Shown here in pieces: positions 8,582 through 18,770 of a stretch of 64,000 nucleotides of DNA. The notes under the pieces were generated by a model. It was not told the DNA's origin. It searched no databases and was given only the letters and a program-made list of their open reading frames with translations. Source of the DNA: Mycolicibacterium setense. Its GTDB lineage: Bacteria; Actinomycetota; Actinomycetes; Mycobacteriales; Mycobacteriaceae. The position numbers were made by a program, and so were the translations under genes. Within the stretch, counting starts at the first letter, position 1. Every line of letters starts with the position of its first letter. The DNA is taken from positions 1-64,000 of the forward strand of contig NZ_JTJW01000008.1 in assembly GCF_000805385.1 (NCBI RefSeq). Direction: 5' to 3'.

Positions 8582-10375
8582 ATGGCACACCTGCTCGGGG
8601 GCGAAACCCTTCATTTGGAGTACCCCACCGGCGTGGTGTTCGACTCGGTCACCGTCGGCGTCAGCGAAGGCGACCGGATCGGCATCGTCGGCCGGAACGG
8701 CGACGGAAAATCCAGCCTGCTCGCCATGCTGGCGGGCCGGCTCGAACCCGATTCCGGCCGGGTGACGGTGCGCGGTGGTGTGCGGGTCGGCGTACTCGAT
8801 CAGGCCGACACCCTCGACGACGCCGACACCGTCGGCCACGCCGTGGTCGGTGATGTGCCCGAACACGTTTGGGCCGGCGACCCCCGCGGGCGCGACGTCA
8901 TCTCCGGTCTGCTCGGCGACCTGCCCTGGGACGCCGAACTCCGCACGCTGTCGGGCGGACAGCGTCGCCGGGTCGCCCTGGCGAGGCTGCTCGCCGGCGA
9001 TCACGATGTGCTGGCGCTCGACGAGCCGACCAACCACCTTGACGTGGAGGCGATCACCTGGCTCGCCGATCACCTCAAGAAGCGCTGGTCCGCGTCGTCG
9101 GGTGGGCTGCTGGTGGTGACGCACGACCGCTGGTTTCTCGACGAGGTCTGTACGACCACATGGGAAGTGCACGACCGCATCGTCGAACCGTTCGACGGGG
9201 GTTACGCGGCCTACATCCTGCAGCGGGTGGAGCGCGACCGGCAGGCGGCCACGATCGAGGCCCGCCGGCAGAACCTGGCCCGCAAGGAACTGGCCTGGCT
9301 GCGCCGCGGCGCGCCGGCCCGCACCTCCAAACCGAAGTTCCGCATCGACGCGGCCAACGCCCTGATCGCCGATGTGCCGGAGATCCGGGACAAGGTCGCA
9401 CTGCAGTCCCTGGCGGTGTCACGGCTCGGCAAGCAGGTCGTCGACCTACTCGACGTGTCGGTGAGCTACGGCGACCGCGAGGTGCTGCACCAGGTCGAGT
9501 GGCGGATCGCCCCGGGCGAGCGCACCGGCATCCTCGGCGTCAACGGCGCCGGAAAATCGACGCTGCTCGGTCTGATCGACGGGTCGGTGCAACCGACCGC
9601 GGGCCGGGTCAAACACGGTAAGACGCTGCAGGTGGCGACCCTCACCCAGACCGTGGACGAGCTTGAGCCCCACCTCGACGATCCGGTGCGGACGGTGCTC
9701 GCCAACCTGCGCACGTCGTATGTGTTCGGTACCGGGTCGAAGGCCCAGGAACTGACGCCCGGGCAGTTGCTGGAGCGCCTCGGGTTCTCCAACGCCCAGT
9801 TGTCGACACCGGTCAAGGACCTCTCCGGTGGACAACAACGTCGCCTGCAACTGCTGTTGATCCTGCTGGCACAGCCCAACGTGTTGATCCTCGACGAACC
9901 GACCAACGACCTGGACACCGACATGCTGTCGGCCATGGAGGATCTGCTCGACTCGTGGCCCGGCACGCTGATCGTGGTGAGCCACGACCGGTATTTCCTG
10001 GAGCGGGTCACCGACCAGCAGTACGGAATCCTCGGCGGGCATCTGCGGCATCTGCCCGGCGGGGTGGACGAGTACCTGCGGTTGCGGGCCGCGCATGCGT
10101 CGGCGACCGGCGCGGCGCCGGCACCGGCGTTCGGCACCGCGCCGGAAGGGCTGTCGGGCGCCGATCTGCGGGCAGCGCAGAAGGAACTGTCCGCCCTGGA
10201 ACGCCGGCTGGAGAAACTGCAGCAACAGATCAACCGGTCCAGGACGGCGATGGCAGACCATGACCAGTCCGATTTCGAGGGACTCGCGGTCAAGGTGGCC
10301 GCCATCCGCGCGCTGGAGGACGAGGTCGCCGAGGTCGAGGAACGCTGGTTCGAACTCGGTGAGCAGATCGGCTAG
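8582..10375 (+). CDS. ABC-F family ATPase (ribosome-associated)
   Basis: 597 residues with two ABC domains and no membrane segment. Domain 1 has GRNGDGKSS, LSGGQRRR and LALDEPTNHLD; domain 2 has GVNGAGKST, LSGGQQRRLQ and LILDEPTNDLD. The linker between them carries the basic, helical ARKELAWLRRGAPARTSKPKFR segment typical of ABC-F proteins, and a C-terminal coiled coil follows (about 540-590). ABC-F proteins act on the ribosome as translation factors or in antibiotic protection. By position it corresponds to Rv1668c/Rv1667c, annotated in M. tuberculosis as two halves of a macrolide ABC protein; here it is intact. ATG 8582 is the start. Confidence 0.93.
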   Translation: MAHLLGGETLHLEYPTGVVFDSVTVGVSEGDRIGIVGRNGDGKSSLLAMLAGRLEPDSGRVTVRGGVRVGVLDQADTLDDADTVGHAVVGDVPEHVWAGDPRGRDVISGLLGDLPWDAELRTLSGGQRRRVALARLLAGDHDVLALDEPTNHLDVEAITWLADHLKKRWSASSGGLLVVTHDRWFLDEVCTTTWEVHDRIVEPFDGGYAAYILQRVERDRQAATIEARRQNLARKELAWLRRGAPARTSKPKFRIDAANALIADVPEIRDKVALQSLAVSRLGKQVVDLLDVSVSYGDREVLHQVEWRIAPGERTGILGVNGAGKSTLLGLIDGSVQPTAGRVKHGKTLQVATLTQTVDELEPHLDDPVRTVLANLRTSYVFGTGSKAQELTPGQLLERLGFSNAQLSTPVKDLSGGQQRRLQLLLILLAQPNVLILDEPTNDLDTDMLSAMEDLLDSWPGTLIVVSHDRYFLERVTDQQYGILGGHLRHLPGGVDEYLRLRAAHASATGAAPAPAFGTAPEGLSGADLRAAQKELSALERRLEKLQQQINRSRTAMADHDQSDFEGLAVKVAAIRALEDEVAEVEERWFELGEQIG

Positions 10376-10412
10376 GTTCCGCGCGATCCGGTCGGCACGA
10401 ATTCGACCAGCG

Positions 10413-11294
10413 CTAATCCTTGCGGGCCAACGTGCGCCTCAGGAAGGCCAATTGGTCCGCGATCACTCGGTCCCGCACATCCGCGCTGTAGAAATCGAAA
10501 TGCGCGACGGGGTACTCGAGTAGTTCGCCCAGCGGGGCAGCCCGCGCCAGGGCACCCGCGCTCTCCGGCGTCGTCTCGGCATCCTCTGTTCCCACGCACA
10601 CCAACAGTGGGCATTCCAGCTGCGCAGCGAAATCACCTGGGCGATAACGCATCATCTCAATGAGCCCACGGGGCGCCACCTCATTGCGCCAGGTTTCACT
10701 TGTCATCGCACGAATTGCCCGTTCCGCACCGTCACCCGTCATCACCGCGAGTTCGCCCTGGACTCCGACGGCCGGGATGTAGTGGGGCCGCAGGCGCACG
10801 AAGCCCCGGCACCAATCGTCGGCCATCACTCCGAGCAGGCGCAGGGTCGACCATGTCGAGCGCCCCTGGACCTTGCGCGGAAAGCCGTTGAAGGGGATCT
10901 GAGCGACTACCGCAGCGATCCTCTGATCGCGGGCCGCCGCGGTCACCACATGCCCGCCCCCGAGCGACGACCCCCACAGCGCGATGCGGTCGCCGTCGAC
11001 AGAATCCAGACCGCGGGCGCAAGCGACCGCGGCCGCGATATCGGTGAGTTGGCCGTCGATGCTGACGACTTGACGGGGATGGCCGCCGCTTTCGCCGAAA
11101 CTGCGGTAGTCGAACGTGAGGGTGTGATAGCCGGCCTTTGCGAAGGCCTCCGCTGCAGCCACCAGCGCCGAGGTGTCCTGTGTACCGCCGAACCCGGTGC
11201 ACAGCACGACGCAGGGCCCGGACTCTCGACCGGAAAGTCGTAGGTACCCCACGCAGCGGTCGGTACCGGACTGGAATGTGACTTGCTCAGCCAT
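10413..11294 (-). CDS. Alpha/beta hydrolase (dienelactone hydrolase-like)
   Basis: About 293 residues. Hydrolase landmarks are the oxyanion region CTGFGGTQDT, TFDYRSFGESGG, the nucleophile elbow WGSSLGGG (Ser about residue 112), the acidic residue near VGTEDAETTPES, and the final histidine in PVAHFDFY. This resembles the X-Pro/DLH group of esterases; the substrate is unknown. ATG 11294 gives MAEQVTF; an upstream start at 11312 would add six residues. It lies 21 bp after argH on the same strand and could be read through from the arginine operon, but nothing ties its function to arginine. Confidence 0.85.
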   Translation of the reverse strand: MAEQVTFQSGTDRCVGYLRLSGRESGPCVVLCTGFGGTQDTSALVAAAEAFAKAGYHTLTFDYRSFGESGGHPRQVVSIDGQLTDIAAAVACARGLDSVDGDRIALWGSSLGGGHVVTAAARDQRIAAVVAQIPFNGFPRKVQGRSTWSTLRLLGVMADDWCRGFVRLRPHYIPAVGVQGELAVMTGDGAERAIRAMTSETWRNEVAPRGLIEMMRYRPGDFAAQLECPLLVCVGTEDAETTPESAGALARAAPLGELLEYPVAHFDFYSADVRDRVIADQLAFLRRTLARKD

Positions 11295-11315
11295 ATTCCC
11301 CACGGTACGCAAGCC

Positions 11316-12743
11316 CTAGCGGCGCAGCCGGATTCGTAACTCCTCGGTGGTGTTTCGGACCACGCCCAGCTGCTTGGCGACCTGCACCGGTGCGGTACCA
11401 CCCCGTGCGCTGCGCGCGTTCACCGATCCCTCGACGGTCAGCACCTCGCGCACCTGCGCGGTGAGCGCGGGGTTGATGGCGGAGAACTCGTCGTCGGTGA
11501 GTTCATCGAGACCGACGCCGCGCGCCTCGGCGGTCTGCACCGCGGCACCCGCGGCCTCATGGGCAACCCGGAACGGAACACCTTGGCGCACAAGCCATTC
11601 AGCGATATCGGTGGCAAGGGTGTAGCCCGCGGGGGCCAGCGCGGCCATCCTGTCCTCGTCGAAGGTCAGTGTGGCCACCAGTCCGGCCATGGCCGGCAGC
11701 AGCAGCTCCAGCTGCGCCACCGAGTCGAAAACCGGTTCCTTGTCCTCCTGCAGGTCGCGGTTGTAGGCCAGCGGTTGCGCCTTGAGCGTGGCCAGCAGGC
11801 CCGTGAGATTGCCGATCAAGCGACCGGATTTTCCGCGCGCCAACTCGGCGATGTCCGGATTCTTCTTCTGCGGCATGATGGAACTGCCGGTCGACCAGGA
11901 ATCGTGCAGCGTGACGTACCCGAATTCGGTTGTGCTCCAGAGGATGATGTCTTCGGCGAGCCGGGACAGGTCCACCCCGATCTGGGCGAAGATGAACGCC
12001 GCCTCGGCAGCGAAGTCCCGCGACGCGGTAGCGTCGACGGAATTGTCGGCCGCCGCAGCGAATCCGAGATCCTCGGCGATCGCGTCGGGATCCAAACCGA
12101 GCGAGGAGCCGGCCAGCGCCCCCGAGCCGTAGGGCGAGACCGCGGTGCGATCGTCGAAATCGGCGATCCGGTCGACATTGCGCAAAAGCGGATGAGCGTG
12201 GGCCAACAGGTGATGCGCGAGCAGAATCGGCTGAGCGGCCTGCAGATGGGTCTTGCCGGGCATGATCGCCGTCGGATGCGCCGCGGCCTGGGTGGCCAAC
12301 GCATTCACCACCTCGAGCACTCCGTCGGCGACGCGGCGGACGGCGTCGCGCAGCCACATCCGGAACAGCGTGGCCACCTGATCGTTCCGGGAGCGCCCGG
12401 CCCGCAGCCGGCCACCGAGATCGGGCCCGACCCGGTCGATCAGGCCACGCTCGAGCGCGCCGTGCACGTCCTCGTCGGTCACCAGTGGCTCGAAGCTGCC
12501 GTCGGCAACATCGGAACCCAGGCTGTCCAGCCCAGCCAGCAGACCGTCTCGCTGCTCATCGGTGAGCAGCCCGGCCCGGTGCAGCACGCGGGCGTGGGCC
12601 TTGGAGGCCGTGATGTCGTACGGCGCGAGCACCCAGTCGAAGTGGGTCGACTTGCTCAGCGCGGCAAGGGCGGCCGAAGGACCATCGGCAAACCGGCCGC
12701 CCCACAGCGAGCCCTCGTTGGTGGTTCCGTCGTTGGTGCTCAT
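11316..12743 (-). CDS. argH: Argininosuccinate lyase
   Basis: Last step of arginine synthesis: argininosuccinate to arginine plus fumarate. It is a fumarase/aspartase superfamily member of usual length (475 aa). The N-terminus has LWGGRF, the active-site region RSRNDQVATLFR is clear, and the superfamily signature GSSIMPQKKNPD, carrying the catalytic serine, sits near residue 285. It is the last gene of the arg operon, 31 bp after argG. It starts with ATG at 12743. Confidence 0.97.
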   Translation of the reverse strand: MSTNDGTTNEGSLWGGRFADGPSAALAALSKSTHFDWVLAPYDITASKAHARVLHRAGLLTDEQRDGLLAGLDSLGSDVADGSFEPLVTDEDVHGALERGLIDRVGPDLGGRLRAGRSRNDQVATLFRMWLRDAVRRVADGVLEVVNALATQAAAHPTAIMPGKTHLQAAQPILLAHHLLAHAHPLLRNVDRIADFDDRTAVSPYGSGALAGSSLGLDPDAIAEDLGFAAAADNSVDATASRDFAAEAAFIFAQIGVDLSRLAEDIILWSTTEFGYVTLHDSWSTGSSIMPQKKNPDIAELARGKSGRLIGNLTGLLATLKAQPLAYNRDLQEDKEPVFDSVAQLELLLPAMAGLVATLTFDEDRMAALAPAGYTLATDIAEWLVRQGVPFRVAHEAAGAAVQTAEARGVGLDELTDDEFSAINPALTAQVREVLTVEGSVNARSARGGTAPVQVAKQLGVVRNTTEELRIRLRR

Positions 12744-12774
12744 GTCACCCTCACTGCTCGGCGGTGCTTACTGC

Positions 12775-13974
<1,200 letters not shown>

Positions 13975-13997
13975 GAGCAATCTCCTTGTTTTGAGCG

Positions 13998-14474
13998 TTA
14001 TTTCAAGTTCTCGATGGTGCTGGCCAGCTCGGCCCCGGTCATCGGGTCGCGCGCCACCACCACGATGGTGTCGTCACCGGCGATGGTGCCGACCACATAT
14101 GGCAGGGCAGCGCGGTCGATCGCGCTGGCCAGGTAGTGCGCCGCCCCTGGCGGGGTGCGCAGCACGGCAAGGTTAGCGCTGGCGTCTGTCGACACCAGCA
14201 ACTCCCCCAGCAATCGGGTCAACCGTTCGGTACCGCCGGACACACCGCGCACCGGGCTGCCGTCCTCGGGCACGACGTACACGCCGACACCGCCGTCGGC
14301 GCCGCGAAGTTTCACCGCGCCGAGTTCTTCGAGGTCCCGCGACAACGTGGCCTGGGTGACCTCGATGCCCTCCTGGCCCAGCAGCGCCGCCAGTTCGGTC
14401 TGGCTGCTCACCTGCCTGGCCGACAGCAGGGCGATGATGCGGGCCTGACGGCCGGCACGGGTGGGTGCGCTCAT
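13998..14474 (-). CDS. argR: Arginine repressor
   Basis: 158 residues. The N-terminal winged helix reads RQARIIALLSARQVSSQTELAALLGQEGIEVTQATLSRDLEELGAVK, with the SQTEL and TQATLSRDL blocks of ArgR. The C-terminal hexamerisation and arginine-binding domain contains GTIAGDDTIVVVA. It represses the operon in which it lies when arginine is bound; a candidate operator lies upstream of argC (19813-19826). It sits between argF and argG, as in other mycobacteria. Confidence 0.96.
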   Translation of the reverse strand: MSAPTRAGRQARIIALLSARQVSSQTELAALLGQEGIEVTQATLSRDLEELGAVKLRGADGGVGVYVVPEDGSPVRGVSGGTERLTRLLGELLVSTDASANLAVLRTPPGAAHYLASAIDRAALPYVVGTIAGDDTIVVVARDPMTGAELASTIENLK

Positions 14475-14513
14475 CGCGACGTCACCTGGGCCTTCGCTCT
14501 TCGCGCAAGTGGC

Positions 14514-15446
14514 TCATCGGTTCTCCAGCAACCAGACCAGCAGCGCCTTCTGGGCGTGCAGCCGGTTCTCGGCCTCATCGAACACCGCGCTCTGCGGCCC
14601 GTCGATCACCTCGTCGGTGATCTCATGACCGCGGTGTGCCGGAAGGCAGTGCAGCACAATGGCTGCCGGGTCGGCGAGCTTGAGCAGTTCGGCGTTGACC
14701 TGGAACGGGCGGAAGGGCCGCACCCGGTCGAGTCCGTCGTTCTCCTGACCCATCGAGGTCCAGGTGTCGGTGACGAGCACGTCGGCGCCGTCGGAACCGG
14801 CGCGGGCATTGTCGGTGAGCGAAACAGTCGCCCCCGTCTCGGCGGCGCGGCGCTTGGCGGCGTCGACGAAATGCGGGTCCGGTTCGAACCCGGCCGGTGC
14901 GGCGATGGTGACGTTGATGCCCGCGGTGACGCCGCCGAGCATCAGCGAGTGCGCCATGTTGTTGGCGCCGTCGCCCAGGTACGTCATCCTCAGCCCCTTG
15001 AGGCCCTCCGCCCCGCCCCGGCGCTCGGCCAGTGTCTGCAGGTCGGCCAGCACCTGGCAAGGGTGGAATTCGTCGGACAGCGCATTAATGATCGGGACGG
15101 AGGATCCCGAGGCCATGGCCGTCAGCCGCTCCTGGGCGAAGGTCCGCCACACGATGGCGTCGACGTAACGGGACAGCACCGCGCCGGTGTCCTCGAGGGT
15201 CTCCTCGCGGCCCAGTTGGGTGCTGCGGCCGTCGACCACCACGGCATGGCCGCCGAGTTGCGCGATACCCATCTCGAACGAGAACCGGGTGCGGGTCGAG
15301 TTCTTCTCGAAGATCACCGCGACACCGCGCGGACCCTCCAGTGGGCGCCGCGAGAACGGCGCCTTCTTCAGTTCGGCGGCCAGGGCGAGCACCTCGGCCT
15401 GCTCGTCGGGCGACAGATCGTCGTCGCGCAGGAAATGCCGGGTCAT
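14514..15446 (-). CDS. argF: Ornithine carbamoyltransferase
   Basis: Forms citrulline from ornithine and carbamoyl phosphate. The carbamoyl-phosphate loop STRTR (about residue 50), HPCQ (about 128) and HCLPAHRGHE with the ornithine-site cysteine (about 265) are all intact. The length of 310 aa is normal. The ATG overlaps the argD stop by four bases, so the two are translationally coupled. Confidence 0.97.
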   Translation of the reverse strand: MTRHFLRDDDLSPDEQAEVLALAAELKKAPFSRRPLEGPRGVAVIFEKNSTRTRFSFEMGIAQLGGHAVVVDGRSTQLGREETLEDTGAVLSRYVDAIVWRTFAQERLTAMASGSSVPIINALSDEFHPCQVLADLQTLAERRGGAEGLKGLRMTYLGDGANNMAHSLMLGGVTAGINVTIAAPAGFEPDPHFVDAAKRRAAETGATVSLTDNARAGSDGADVLVTDTWTSMGQENDGLDRVRPFRPFQVNAELLKLADPAAIVLHCLPAHRGHEITDEVIDGPQSAVFDEAENRLHAQKALLVWLLENR

Positions 15447-16657
15447 GAATCAGCCTCCACAGCGGTGTCGAGTACGGCGGGCAGAGCGGACAGGAACGTC
15501 TCGATCTGCGGTTCGGTGATGATCAGCGGCGGCGCCAGCCGGATCACGTCGGCGGCTGCGGCGTTGACGAGGAAGCCTGCGTCACGCGCGGCGGCCTCGA
15601 CGGCCTTGGCGCTCGGCGCGGTCAGTACCACGCCCTGCAGCAGGCCCTTGCCGCGCACGTGGTCGACGAGGGGATGGCCGAGCTCCTCGATGCCGTGGCT
15701 CAGGGTCTTGCCGAGCACCCCGGCCCGGGTGATCAGGTCCTCGTCGGTCAGGGTCTTGAGCACGGCCACCGCCGCTGCGGTGCACACCGGGTTGCCGCCG
15801 AAGGTGCTGCCGTGCAGGCCGGGGGTGAGCAGGTCACCGGCCGGGCCGATGGCCAGGCACGCGCCGATCGGCAGGCCGCCGCCCAGCCCCTTGGCCAGCG
15901 TCACGATGTCGGGGGTGATGCCGTCGTGCTGATGGGCATAGAACGCACCCGTGCGCCCGACGCCGGTCTGCACCTCGTCGAGGACCAGCAGCGCGCCGTT
16001 CTTCGTGGTGATGTCGCGGGCGGCGGCCAGGTATCCGGCGGGCGGGACGACAACGCCGCCCTCCCCCATGATCGGTTCCAAGAACACCGCGGCGGTATCC
16101 GAATCGACCGCGGCCGCAAGGGCTTCGACGTCACCGTAGGGCACGTGGGTGACGTTGCCCGGCAACGGCTCGAACGGTGCCTGCTTGGCGGGTTGCCCGG
16201 TCAGGGCCAGCGACCCCATTGTCCGGCCGTGGAATGCGCCTTGCGCGGCAACGATGTTCGTCCTTCCGGTGAGCCGCGTGATCTTGAATGCCACCTCGTT
16301 GGCCTCGGTGCCCGAATTACAGAAGAACACCCGGGCCTGGCTTCCCAGATGGCCGACCAGCGCCTCGGCCAGCGCGATACCCGGCTCGGTGGCGTACAGG
16401 TTCGAGGTGTGGCCCAAGGTGTTGAGTTGGGCGGTGACAGCCTCGATTACGGCCGGATGGCGATGGCCCAGCAGATTGACCGCGATACCGCCGAGCAGGT
16501 CCAGATAGGACTTTCCGTCGGTATCGGTGACCACCACGCCGTCACCGCTGGCCAACGCCAACGGCGGGGTGCCGTAGTTGTTCATCATCACCGCTTGCCA
16601 GCGGTCCTGGAGACTGTGCTGATTCCCCAAGTCGCTACGCTCCTGCCCGCCGATCAC
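15443..16657 (-). CDS. argD: Acetylornithine aminotransferase
   Basis: PLP-dependent class III aminotransferase that transfers nitrogen to N-acetylglutamate semialdehyde. Visible are FCNSGTEANE, FHGRTMGSL, the PLP aspartate in LLVLDEVQTGVGRTG and the Schiff-base lysine in TLAKGLGGGLPIGA. It is 404 aa, as in other mycobacteria. It overlaps argB (upstream) and argF (downstream) by four bases each. The ATG start reads MIGGQERSDL. Confidence 0.97.
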   Translation of the reverse strand: MIGGQERSDLGNQHSLQDRWQAVMMNNYGTPPLALASGDGVVVTDTDGKSYLDLLGGIAVNLLGHRHPAVIEAVTAQLNTLGHTSNLYATEPGIALAEALVGHLGSQARVFFCNSGTEANEVAFKITRLTGRTNIVAAQGAFHGRTMGSLALTGQPAKQAPFEPLPGNVTHVPYGDVEALAAAVDSDTAAVFLEPIMGEGGVVVPPAGYLAAARDITTKNGALLVLDEVQTGVGRTGAFYAHQHDGITPDIVTLAKGLGGGLPIGACLAIGPAGDLLTPGLHGSTFGGNPVCTAAAVAVLKTLTDEDLITRAGVLGKTLSHGIEELGHPLVDHVRGKGLLQGVVLTAPSAKAVEAAARDAGFLVNAAAADVIRLAPPLIITEPQIETFLSALPAVLDTAVEADS

Positions 16658-17532
16658 GGTTTCACCACCTTGGTTCCGGTCCCTTCATCGGTGAAAAGCT
16701 CGACCAGCACACAGTGTTCGACGCGGCCGTCGATCACGTGCGCGCTCGGCACGCCGCCGGCCACCGCCCGCAGACAGGCCTCGATCTTGGGCACCATGCC
16801 CGATTCGAGCTTGGGAAGCAGCTGCGTCAGTGCGGCGGTGTCGATCTCGCTGACCAGCGAGGAGCGGTCGGGCCAATCGGTGTAGAGCCCCTCCACGTCG
16901 GTGAGCATGATCAGCTTCTCCGCACTCAGCGCCTCGGCCAGGGCGGCGGCCGCGGTGTCGGCGTTGATGTTGTGCACCACGCCGTCGACATCGGGGCCGA
17001 TGGTGGAGACCACCGGGATACGTCCTGCCGCAATGAGATCCAGCAGCGATTCGGCATTGACATGTTCGACGTCGCCGACCAGCCCGATGTCGGTGGCCAC
17101 CCCGTCCACGGTGACACTGCGCCGCACCGCGGTGAACAGATGCGCATCCTCACCGGTGAGACCCACCGCGTACGGTCCGTGGGCGTTGATCAGGTTGACC
17201 AGTTCGCGGCCCACCTGACCGAACAACACCATGCGCGCCACGTCCAGGACCTCCGGCGTGGTGACCCGGAAGCCGCCCTTGAAATCGCCTGGGATTCCCA
17301 GCTTCTTGAGCATCGCGCTGATCTGCGGACCGCCGCCGTGCACCACCACCGGGTGGATGCCGCAGTTGCGCAGGAACACCATGTCCGCGGCGAAGGCCGC
17401 CTTGAGGGTGTCGTCCGTCATCGCGTTGCCACCGTATTTGACGACGACGATCTTGCCGTGCAGTTGCTTGAGCCACGGCAGCGCCGAGGCGAGCACATGG
17501 GCCTTGACGCCGCGCTCGATGGCTTGGCTCAT
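16654..17532 (-). CDS. argB: Acetylglutamate kinase
   Basis: Second step of the acetylated arginine pathway, usually the arginine-feedback step. It is an amino-acid kinase fold with VVKYGGNAM (N-terminal glycine loop), VVVHGGGPQIS and the nucleotide region IMLTDVEGLY. It is 292 aa. ATG 17532 overlaps the argJ stop by four bases; the frame stays open further upstream but only as a shadow of argJ. Confidence 0.97.
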   Translation of the reverse strand: MSQAIERGVKAHVLASALPWLKQLHGKIVVVKYGGNAMTDDTLKAAFAADMVFLRNCGIHPVVVHGGGPQISAMLKKLGIPGDFKGGFRVTTPEVLDVARMVLFGQVGRELVNLINAHGPYAVGLTGEDAHLFTAVRRSVTVDGVATDIGLVGDVEHVNAESLLDLIAAGRIPVVSTIGPDVDGVVHNINADTAAAALAEALSAEKLIMLTDVEGLYTDWPDRSSLVSEIDTAALTQLLPKLESGMVPKIEACLRAVAGGVPSAHVIDGRVEHCVLVELFTDEGTGTKVVKP

Positions 17533-18770
17533 GAGCTGTAGGCCGAGTTCTCTTCGACATACGCGTGGGACAGGTCGGTGGTCCTGATGGATGCCGAGGC
17601 CTCTCCCACGCCCAGGTCCACGACGACGTCGATGTCCTCGCCGGACAGGTCGACCTCGCGGGCGCCCGGGGCGCCGGCCCCGTCGACACACACCGGGGAA
17701 CCGTTGAACGACACGCTGATCCGTTCGGGATCGAGCTTCACCGGGGCGATGCCGACGGCGGCCAGCACACGGCCCCAGTTGGGGTCGGACCCGAACAGTG
17801 CGGTTTTGACCAGGCTGTCGCGCGCGATGACACGCGCCGCGACGAGCGCGTCGTCCTCGTTGTCAGCTCCGGCGACGGTGATCAGGATGCGCTTGGTGAC
17901 ACCTTCGGCGTCGGCCTGCAGCTGCGCGCACAGGTCGTCGCAGACCCTCAGCACGGCGTCATCGAGGTCGTCCTGACTCGGTGCGATCTCGCTGGCACCG
18001 GAGGCCAGGAGCAGCACGGTGTCGTTGGTCGAGCAGCTGCCGTCGACGTCGAGCCGGTCGAAGGTCAGCGCCGCGGCCCGCCGCAGCGCGGTGTCCAGCG
18101 CGGCGGCATCCGCGACCGCGTCGGTGGTCAACACCACCAGCATGGTGGCCAGCGACGGTGCCAGCATCCCGGCGCCCTTGGCCATCCCGCCGAGGGTCCA
18201 GTTCTCCCCCGATTCCACCGAATGGTGCAGCGCAACCTGTTTCGGCACGGTGTCGGTGGTCATGATGGCCCGGGCCGCGTCGTCGCCCCCGGTCAGACCA
18301 CCGGCGAGCTCGTGCACGATCTCGGTGACACCGGCCAGCACCTTGTCCATCGGCAACCGGTCGCCGATCAGGCCTGTCGAGCACACCGCGACCTCGATGG
18401 CGCCGGTCTCGGTACCCCAATCGCTCAGTGCCCCGGCCACGGCCTCGGCGGTGGCATGGGTGTCCTGGAAGCCCAGCGGGCCCGTGCAGGCGTTGGCGCC
18501 GCCCGAGTTCAGGACCACCGCGCGCAACCGGCCGGTGGTCAGCACCTGCTGCGACCACTGCACAGGCGCTGCCTTGATCTTGTTGCGGGTGAACACCCCC
18601 GCCGCGGCGTAGTCCGGTCCCTCGTTGAACACCAGCGCCAGATCCGCCGCACCAGATGCCTTGATACCGGCGGCGATTCCGGCCGCCCGGAAACCGGCCG
18701 GAGCGGTGACACCCTGGGTGCGGACCAGCTTGGCGGCCTGCGTCTTGTCGGCTTGACTCGCCTCGGTCAC
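17529..18770 (-). CDS. argJ: Bifunctional ornithine acetyltransferase / N-acetylglutamate synthase
   Basis: Recycles the acetyl group from N-acetylornithine to glutamate, making the pathway cyclic. The protein self-cleaves; the conserved site lies in KGAGMLAPSLATML (about residue 197-210), where cleavage before the threonine yields alpha and beta chains. The start region VTAPAGFRAAGIAAGIK and the end region LSHAYVEENSAYSS match the family. It is 413 aa, begins GTG or ATG-like at 18770 within a four-base overlap with argC, and is coupled to argB downstream. Confidence 0.96.
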   Translation of the reverse strand: MTEASQADKTQAAKLVRTQGVTAPAGFRAAGIAAGIKASGAADLALVFNEGPDYAAAGVFTRNKIKAAPVQWSQQVLTTGRLRAVVLNSGGANACTGPLGFQDTHATAEAVAGALSDWGTETGAIEVAVCSTGLIGDRLPMDKVLAGVTEIVHELAGGLTGGDDAARAIMTTDTVPKQVALHHSVESGENWTLGGMAKGAGMLAPSLATMLVVLTTDAVADAAALDTALRRAAALTFDRLDVDGSCSTNDTVLLLASGASEIAPSQDDLDDAVLRVCDDLCAQLQADAEGVTKRILITVAGADNEDDALVAARVIARDSLVKTALFGSDPNWGRVLAAVGIAPVKLDPERISVSFNGSPVCVDGAGAPGAREVDLSGEDIDVVVDLGVGEASASIRTTDLSHAYVEENSAYSS

